DNA of 64,000 nt, from the NCBI RefSeq assembly GCF_024158035.1, contig NZ_JAMZEK010000003.1, forward strand, positions 620,001 to 684,000. Reading direction: 5' to 3'. Every line of letters begins with the position of its first letter. Position 1 is the first letter of the stretch. The stretch is from Dyella lutea. GTDB taxonomy: Bacteria; Pseudomonadota; Gammaproteobacteria; Xanthomonadales; Rhodanobacteraceae. Positions 59,362 through 64,000 of this stretch are shown here, piece after piece. Under the pieces are notes generated by a model, which saw nothing but the letters and a program-made list of their open reading frames with translations, was not told where the DNA came from and did no database searches. The position numbers and the translations under genes were made by a program.

Positions 59362-59566
59362 GATCCTTCCATCGATGTGGGGGAGCCGCCATTGCAAGAT
59401 GGCGAGCCGAAGTCACCGTGGGGACGGTGGCTTCGAAGGGCGGCAAGGATTGCTGCTCGGCCGATACCTTCGGCGACAGGATTCTCGCGAGCAACTCGCC
59501 CGAATCCGTCGCCACCTGGTAGCGGATAAGCCGTAGATGGACAGGAGTCCGTCTGCGGCTTTTTTT
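59362..59566 (+). ncRNA. candidate structured RNA, GGA-rich, ending in a rho-independent terminator
   Basis: Between kinase and fur lies a 200-base stretch with no protein-like frame but four strong hairpins in series: 59387-59404 (6 bp, CGCCAT/ATGGCG), 59408-59435 (12 bp including one GU, GGGG loop), 59472-59513 (GGCGAC-a-GGATTC against GAATCCGTCGCC, with an inner GCGAG/CTCGC stem) and the terminator. GGA occurs eight times, and ACAGGA twice, once in the apical loop of the terminator. It could be a small regulatory RNA, possibly a CsrA/RsmA-binding one, or a structured 3' UTR of the kinase. No clear promoter is seen, so the 5' end is approximate. Confidence 0.45.
59529..59566 (+). terminator. 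strong rho-independent terminator downstream of the kinase
   Basis: A 14-bp stem AGCCGTAGATGGAC / GTCCGTCTGCGGCT (two GU pairs as RNA), AGGA tetraloop, then a run of seven T. Confidence 0.9.
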
Positions 59567-59633
59567 ATTGCCCGCCTCCAGCAGGCACCGAGCCACCCTC
59601 CCGGCGCCGACGCCCGGGTCCCACGTCGATGCA

Positions 59634-60053
59634 CTATCGGGAACGGCTGTCCTTGGAGCGGACATACAGCACCAGGCTGTGGTCGGCCAGCTCGTAGCCA
59701 TGCTTGGCGGCGATCTCCCGCTGCAGGCGTTCGATTTCCTCGCTGACGAACTCGATGACCTTGCCGCTGTCTACGTCGATCATGTGGTCGTGGTGCTTGC
59801 CACGGTCGAGTTCATAAACCGCCTGCCCACCCTCGAAATTGTGCTTCATCAGGATGCCGGCCGCCTCGAACTGGGTCAGTACCCGGTAAACGGTGGCCAG
59901 TCCTATGTCCTCCCGGGAAGCCAGCAGGCGGCGGTAGATGTCCTCGGCAGAGAGGTGGTGGACACCCTCTTCCTCAAAGATCTGGAGAATGCGCATACGC
60001 GGGTGGGTGACCTTCAACCCGGCCTTGCGCAGCTCTCTGGTTTCCTGATCCAT
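59634..60053 (-). CDS. fur: ferric uptake regulator
   Basis: A 139-residue Fur. N-terminal winged helix (KAGLKVTHPRMRILQIFEEE; GLATVYRVLTQFEAAGI) and the metal-binding HHDHM (His87, 88, 90) with the C-terminal dimerisation helix. The CxxC pair that follows this motif in E. coli Fur is replaced by Asp and Ser (HHDHMIDVDSGK), as also seen in some Pseudomonas-type Fur proteins. It represses iron uptake genes with Fe2+. It is divergent from bamE. Confidence 0.96.
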   Translation of the reverse strand: MDQETRELRKAGLKVTHPRMRILQIFEEEGVHHLSAEDIYRRLLASREDIGLATVYRVLTQFEAAGILMKHNFEGGQAVYELDRGKHHDHMIDVDSGKVIEFVSEEIERLQREIAAKHGYELADHSLVLYVRSKDSRSR

Positions 60054-60127
60054 TGCCGGCTCCGCGGGCGGTATCGCAAGGCGGTTAGTGTATCATCCGT
60101 GACCTTTACGTTCGGGACGCAACACGC

Positions 60128-60559
60128 ATGCAAAAGCTGATTCGCACGCTGGGTTTCGCCACTCTGGCGCTTTCCTTGGCCAGTTGCCGACTCGTGTATA
60201 CCCCCGACGTGCAGCAGGGCAACATCCTCACCAAGGACGCTGTCGAACAACTCAAGCCCGGCATGACCAAGCGGCAGGTGCTGGTGTTGCTGGGATCGCC
60301 CTCGGTCAGCGACCCGTTCGACCATGATCGCTGGGATTACGTCTCGACCCAGCAGCATCGCGGTGGCCCGATCAAGATCCGCACCTTCACCCTGACCTTC
60401 AACAACGACACCCTGGTGCGGACCGAAGGCGACTTCTTCGCAGAGGATGCCGAGAAGCTGCTGAAGGAAACGCAGAAGTTCAAGGTGAGCTACCCGGTCG
60501 ACGACGCCAAGGGCGACAAGAACGAGGGTCCGACCGGCACAGGCGGCGACCAGCACTGA
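60128..60559 (+). CDS. bamE: outer membrane assembly factor BamE
   Basis: A 143-residue lipoprotein: signal with lipobox LSLASC (Cys20), then the SmpA/OmlA fold (GNILTKDAVEQLKPGMTKRQ; LLGSPSVSDPFDHDRWDYVS). It is a subunit of the BAM complex that inserts outer-membrane proteins. A TATCAT in the fur-bamE gap is a likely -10. A low-complexity charged tail follows residue 120. Confidence 0.94.
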   Translation: MQKLIRTLGFATLALSLASCRLVYTPDVQQGNILTKDAVEQLKPGMTKRQVLVLLGSPSVSDPFDHDRWDYVSTQQHRGGPIKIRTFTLTFNNDTLVRTEGDFFAEDAEKLLKETQKFKVSYPVDDAKGDKNEGPTGTGGDQH

Positions 60560-60581
60560 GGCCGCATCGAAGCCTGCACCC

Positions 60582-60884
60582 TCACCCGGGGCGGGCCGCC
60601 CTCCGACGACGGGCTTCCTTCGGGTCGGCGGTAAGCGGACGATAGAGTTCCAGTCGGTCACCGTCGCCCAGGACGAAATCGTCATCAACGCGGCGCCCGA
60701 ATACGCCCACCCGCTTCGCACGGATGGCCTCGGCGGCAATTTGAGGACATCCTGCCGTGCGCTCGATAGCCGCGGCGGCATCGGCGACAGTAGCTCCGTG
60801 CGGAAGCTCCAGAGAGGCATTCCAGGCGGAGCCAGGCATGGCGATCACGACATCCACCCGGATCAGGCCCGCCCGGTCAGCCAT
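60582..60884 (-). CDS. ratB: RnfH/RatB-family ubiquitin-like protein
   Basis: A 100-residue protein with the RnfH beta-grasp fold (IRVDVVIAMPGSAWNASLEL; RVGVFGRRVDDDFVLGDGDR; LELYRPLTADPKEARRRRA). The function is unclear; it is almost always next to ratA. The start at 60884 overlaps the ratA stop by 8 bases. Confidence 0.9.
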   Translation of the reverse strand: MADRAGLIRVDVVIAMPGSAWNASLELPHGATVADAAAAIERTAGCPQIAAEAIRAKRVGVFGRRVDDDFVLGDGDRLELYRPLTADPKEARRRRAARPG

Positions 60885-61308
60885 AGGTCCGCCGGGCCTC
60901 ACGCGTGAAATCTTCGACCATCCGGCCCGCGAGCCCCTGGAAGCCGAGCTTGATGGCGCCGGCGCCGATCACGCCGCCGTAGTCGATGTCGAGCGAAAAC
61001 GCGATCTTGCATCCACTGTCCCCCAGGGCCTGGAAAGTCCACAAACCCTCCAGCCTGCGGAACGGCCCGTCGACCAGACTCATCTGCAGGCGCTCAGGAC
61101 GCTCGGCGGTGTTGCGGGTGGTGAAGCTCTGGTTGAAACCGGCCATCTTGAGGTCCAGTCGAGCCACCATCATGTTCTGCCCGCGTTCCAGCACACAGGA
61201 GCCGGCACACCAGGCGAAGCGCTTTGGGTATGCTTCGACGTCGTTCACCAGATCGAACATCTGCGCCGGGGTGTAGGACACCAGCGCGCTGCGGCGGATT
61301 TCGATCAC
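60877..61308 (-). CDS. ratA: RatA/COQ10-like START-domain protein
   Basis: A 143-residue START-fold protein of the RatA/Coq10 family, with the opening EIRRSALVSYTPAQMFDLVN and the closing GAGAIKLGFQGLAGRMVEDF. Coq10-like proteins bind ubiquinone; E. coli RatA was described as inhibiting 70S association. It is upstream of ratB and divergent from smpB. Confidence 0.92.
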   Translation of the reverse strand: MIEIRRSALVSYTPAQMFDLVNDVEAYPKRFAWCAGSCVLERGQNMMVARLDLKMAGFNQSFTTRNTAERPERLQMSLVDGPFRRLEGLWTFQALGDSGCKIAFSLDIDYGGVIGAGAIKLGFQGLAGRMVEDFTREARRTYG

Positions 61309-61402
61309 GCAAAGCCTCTCGGAATATCACGATTCAAGGATCGGCCCGCGCGAACATGCGGCCTGACCCAGCACAGGGCAACCGCCCGGAAGTCTAGCGG
61401 AC

Positions 61403-61894
61403 ATGAGCAAGAGCAAGGACAAGGACACCAAGGGCGGCGGCACCATCGCGCTGAACCGGCGTGCCCGCCACGAATACCACATCGACCAGCGCTACGAGGC
61501 CGGCATTGCCCTGCAGGGTTGGGAACTGAAAGCGCTGCGCGCCGGCCGGATCAACTTCGGCGAGAGCTACGCGATCGTGCGCGATGGCGAGCTGTTCCTG
61601 TACGGAGCCTCGATTCCGCCGCTGATCAGCGCCTCCACGCACGTCATCGCCGAGGATCGTCGCATCCGCAAGCTGCTGCTGCACCGTCACGAGATCGACC
61701 ACCTGATCGGTGCCACCGAGCGCAAGGGCTACACCCTGGTACCTACTGCGATGTACTGGAAAGGCAACAAGGTGAAGGTCGAGATCGGCGTGGCCCGCGG
61801 CAAACAGGAGCACGACAAGCGCGACACGGCCAAGGAGCGCGACTGGCAGCGGGAAAAGCAGCGCACCATGCGCTCGCACAACAAGGCCGCATGA
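61403..61894 (+). CDS. smpB: SsrA-binding protein SmpB
   Basis: A 163-residue SmpB with the RNA-binding core IALNRRARHEYHIDQRYEAG, GWELKALRAGRINFGESYAI and the basic C-terminal tail (KRDTAKERDWQREKQRTMRS) that mimics the anticodon arm. It delivers tmRNA to stalled ribosomes. The ssrA gene follows 67 bases downstream. Confidence 0.96.
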   Translation: MSKSKDKDTKGGGTIALNRRARHEYHIDQRYEAGIALQGWELKALRAGRINFGESYAIVRDGELFLYGASIPPLISASTHVIAEDRRIRKLLLHRHEIDHLIGATERKGYTLVPTAMYWKGNKVKVEIGVARGKQEHDKRDTAKERDWQREKQRTMRSHNKAA

Positions 61895-61907
61895 TCGCAT
61901 CCGTTCA

Positions 61908-61937
61908 TTGAATGACGGCGTGCCGGCCACATATACT
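61908..61937 (+). promoter_or_regulatory. sigma-70 promoter of ssrA
   Basis: TTGAAT (61908-61913), 18-base spacer, TATACT (61932-61937), about 25 bases before the mature tmRNA 5' end. Confidence 0.75.
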
Positions 61938-61961
61938 CTTCAAGCTTTTTCGCGTTTCCCC

Positions 61962-62316
<355 letters not shown>

Positions 62317-62319
62317 CCG

Positions 62320-62349
62320 ACCCGCCTGGCCTCGTCCGGCGGGTTTTTT
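62320..62349 (+). terminator. rho-independent terminator of ssrA
   Basis: Stem ACCCGCC / GGCGGGT with an 11-base loop, then six T. Confidence 0.9.
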
Positions 62350-62378
62350 CTTGTCCTGCGTCCTACCGGCAAGTCGAC

Positions 62379-63293
62379 ATGGGACAATGCGGCTCCTTCC
62401 CGTCGCCCTCCCCGTTCATGCGCCAAGGCGTCATCCTCGGCTTTGCCTGTTACGCGGCCTATGCGATCAGCGACGCCTGCGTGAAATCCCTCCGCGGAGC
62501 GATCCCGGCCTACGAGGTAGTGTTCGTCGGCGCCCTGCTCTGTCTCGGTGCCGTGCCCTTCATTCGCGCGCCGGGCGACCGGTTGCGCGACCTGTTCGTC
62601 GCTAGGCGTCCCGGAGTCTGGTGGATACGCGCGATCACAGGTGCGGTCTGCAATATCAGCGCGGTGATCGCCTTCACCCTGCTACCGATGGCGGAGACCT
62701 TCGCGCTGATCTTCCTGATGCCGATCTTCGTCACGCTGCTGTCGGTGCTGTTCCTCCGGGAACACGTCGGCTGGCGCCGCTGGACCGCCGTCGTGGTCGG
62801 CTTCATCGGAGTTCTCGTGGTGCTTCGCCCCGGCTTCCGCCAGCTGGGCATCGGTCACTTCGCCGCAATTACCTGCGGGCTGTCCGGGGCGGTCTCGATG
62901 GTCGCCATGCGCCTGGCCGGGCAGCACGAGAAGCGCATCAGCCTCTACGGCGCCGGCGTGGTTGGACCGCTGCTGGTCGGCGGTATCTTCATGCTCCCGC
63001 ACATGGTCTGGCCCGATCCCTCGGCCTGGATGAAGCTGCTTGGCTACGGCCTGATGCAGGGCATCGCCGGCGTGCTGCTGATGCTGGCCACGCTGCTCAC
63101 GCCGGCCAACCGGATCGCACCGACCCAGTACAGCCAGATGCTTTGGGCGATCGGCTTCGGCTACTGGCTGTTCGGCGATCGGCTCGACTGGCCCATGCTG
63201 GTGGGCATCGTGCTGATCCTCGGCGCCGGCCTGTTCACGCTCGTGCGCGAGGAACAGGTCACCCGCTGGTGGCGTCGCCAGCCCCTGCCCTGA
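62379..63293 (+). CDS. EamA/DMT-superfamily transporter
   Basis: A 304-residue membrane protein with ten hydrophobic helices in two EamA halves (first half ends near residue 150 in VVGFIGVLVVLRPGF; second ends in GIVLILGAGLFTLVREEQ). Such carriers export amino acids, nucleotides or drugs; substrate unknown. Starts at 62379 or at the in-frame ATG 62418 are both possible; neither has a good ribosome site. Confidence 0.82.
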   Translation: MGQCGSFPSPSPFMRQGVILGFACYAAYAISDACVKSLRGAIPAYEVVFVGALLCLGAVPFIRAPGDRLRDLFVARRPGVWWIRAITGAVCNISAVIAFTLLPMAETFALIFLMPIFVTLLSVLFLREHVGWRRWTAVVVGFIGVLVVLRPGFRQLGIGHFAAITCGLSGAVSMVAMRLAGQHEKRISLYGAGVVGPLLVGGIFMLPHMVWPDPSAWMKLLGYGLMQGIAGVLLMLATLLTPANRIAPTQYSQMLWAIGFGYWLFGDRLDWPMLVGIVLILGAGLFTLVREEQVTRWWRRQPLP

Positions 63294-63335
63294 CGCCCAT
63301 CCAAGACGCATGCCCTTTCGCCCACGGACCCCCCG

Positions 63336-64000
63336 ATGCCACCAAACCTGCCCCCTCTGTCTCCGATCATTGCCGGCCTCTGGCGCATTGCGGACTGGAA
63401 ACAGGACGTTGCCCAGCGCGTGCGCTGGATCGAGCAGGTGCTCGACCTGGGAGTGACATCGTTCGACCTGGCGGATATCTACGGCGACTACCGGGCCGAA
63501 GGCCTGTTCGGTGAGGCACTGGAGGCAGCCCCGGTGCTGCGCCATCGGATGCAGCTCATCACCAAATGCGGCATCCGGCTACGTTCCGCTGACCGGCCAT
63601 ATCGAGTCAATCACTACGACACCTCAGCTGCTTATGTCCGCAGCCAGGTGGAACGATCGCTGGCCCAGCTCCGGACCGAACAACTGGATCTGGTGCTGAT
63701 CCATCGCCCGGACTACCTGATGGATGCTGCCGCCCTGGCCGACACCTTCCGGACACTCACCCGGGAAGGCAAGGTGGCCCACTGGGGCGTCTCCAATCAC
63801 AGCGCCAGCCAGTTCGACCTGCTGAATCGCCATCATCCCCTGGTCACCAACCAGCTTGAGCTCTCGCCGCTGGCTCTGCATGCACTCGACGACGGCACGC
63901 TCGATCAGGCGCAGGCACTGGACTGTCGGCCGATGATCTGGTCGCCCCTCGCCGGCGGCAGGCTGTTCTCCGGGCAAGACGAACGTGCCGTCCGGCTCAG
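63336..64000 (+). CDS. aldo/keto reductase (YdhF-like), 3' end outside window
   Basis: 221 codons of a reductase with a TIM-barrel start (SPIIAGLWRIADW), catalytic Asp/Tyr in FDLADIYGDYRAEGLFGEAL, then KCGIRLRSADRPYRVNHYDT, a conserved QLDLVLIHRPDYL and GKVAHWGVSN. It uses NADPH to reduce carbonyls; the physiological substrate is not known. No stop occurs before the right edge. Confidence 0.85.
   Translation, partial: MPPNLPPLSPIIAGLWRIADWKQDVAQRVRWIEQVLDLGVTSFDLADIYGDYRAEGLFGEALEAAPVLRHRMQLITKCGIRLRSADRPYRVNHYDTSAAYVRSQVERSLAQLRTEQLDLVLIHRPDYLMDAAALADTFRTLTREGKVAHWGVSNHSASQFDLLNRHHPLVTNQLELSPLALHALDDGTLDQAQALDCRPMIWSPLAGGRLFSGQDERAVRL

Noticed and set aside
59324-59633. Known riboswitch upstream of a gene
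   Set aside because: The structured stretch ends in a terminator and is followed by the convergent fur gene, so it has no downstream gene to regulate in cis; no known aptamer core was recognised.

Overview
The window is a GC-rich chromosomal segment from a gammaproteobacterium. It most likely belongs to the Xanthomonadales/Lysobacterales, with a Rhodanobacteraceae-like genus as my best guess. The reasons are the gene order smpB-ratA-ratB-bamE-fur-recN-hrcA-grpE-dnaK-dnaJ-dapB-carA-carB-greA, the cysteine-poor L36 (rpmJ), a Fur without the CxxC pair, and the high-GC codon use. The assignment rests on reading alone; no database search was possible.

Layout. (1) Positions 1-11987 are the right half of a Mu-like transposable prophage. 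It runs from tail sheath and tube through a frameshifted assembly chaperone, tape measure, gpN, gpP, gp45-gp48, a tail fibre with its assembly protein, a permuted papain-like hydrolase and a D12-class DNA adenine methylase. The end, near 11987, carries two 22-bp-spaced repeats and a terminal ACA. It cuts a sensor kinase gene whose N-terminal part survives at 11988-12322. A secreted cargo (moron) gene lies backwards inside the tail operon. (2) 12444-31270 is an accessory metabolic and envelope region: CpxP-like proline-rich protein, DHA2 efflux pump, AhpD-like protein, TMEM175-type channel, MacA/MacB-type tripartite ABC system, a VOC protein, a broken P-loop kinase, a sulfite-oxidase-fold enzyme, PepSY and META proteins, a lipase-like lipoprotein, quinone reductase, pirin, GFA protein, MBL hydrolase, a TetR/MFS divergent pair, CsaA and an FAD amine oxidase. 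(3) 31397-39632 holds lipopolysaccharide and translation genes on the minus strand: cmk, rpsA, ihfB, lapA, lapB, a WbpL-type transferase, a WbpM-type dehydratase and galU. (4) 39740-43435 carries an acyl-CoA-binding protein, fadH, a LysR regulator and rpmJ. (5) 43560-55191 carries greA-carB-carA, a 2OG-Fe(II) oxygenase, dapB and dnaJ-dnaK-grpE-hrcA. (6) 55334-64000 carries recN, a divergent response regulator/MASE1-like kinase pair followed by a candidate structured RNA, fur, bamE, ratB-ratA, smpB, the tmRNA, a DMT transporter and the start of an aldo/keto reductase.

How the parts work together. The prophage genes build a contractile tail in Mu order, and the terminal methylase occupies the place of Mu mom. 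The lapAB-wbpL-wbpM-galU operon supplies nucleotide sugars and starts polysaccharide synthesis while LapAB tunes LPS output. The heat-shock block has sigma-32-like promoters ahead of hrcA and dnaK, and no CIRCE element is visible. smpB and ssrA lie side by side as the trans-translation pair.

The most unusual items are the prophage end that disrupts a kinase, the clear -1 frameshift heptamer, the inverted cargo gene, and a free-standing, strongly folded, GGA-rich transcript candidate between the kinase and fur.
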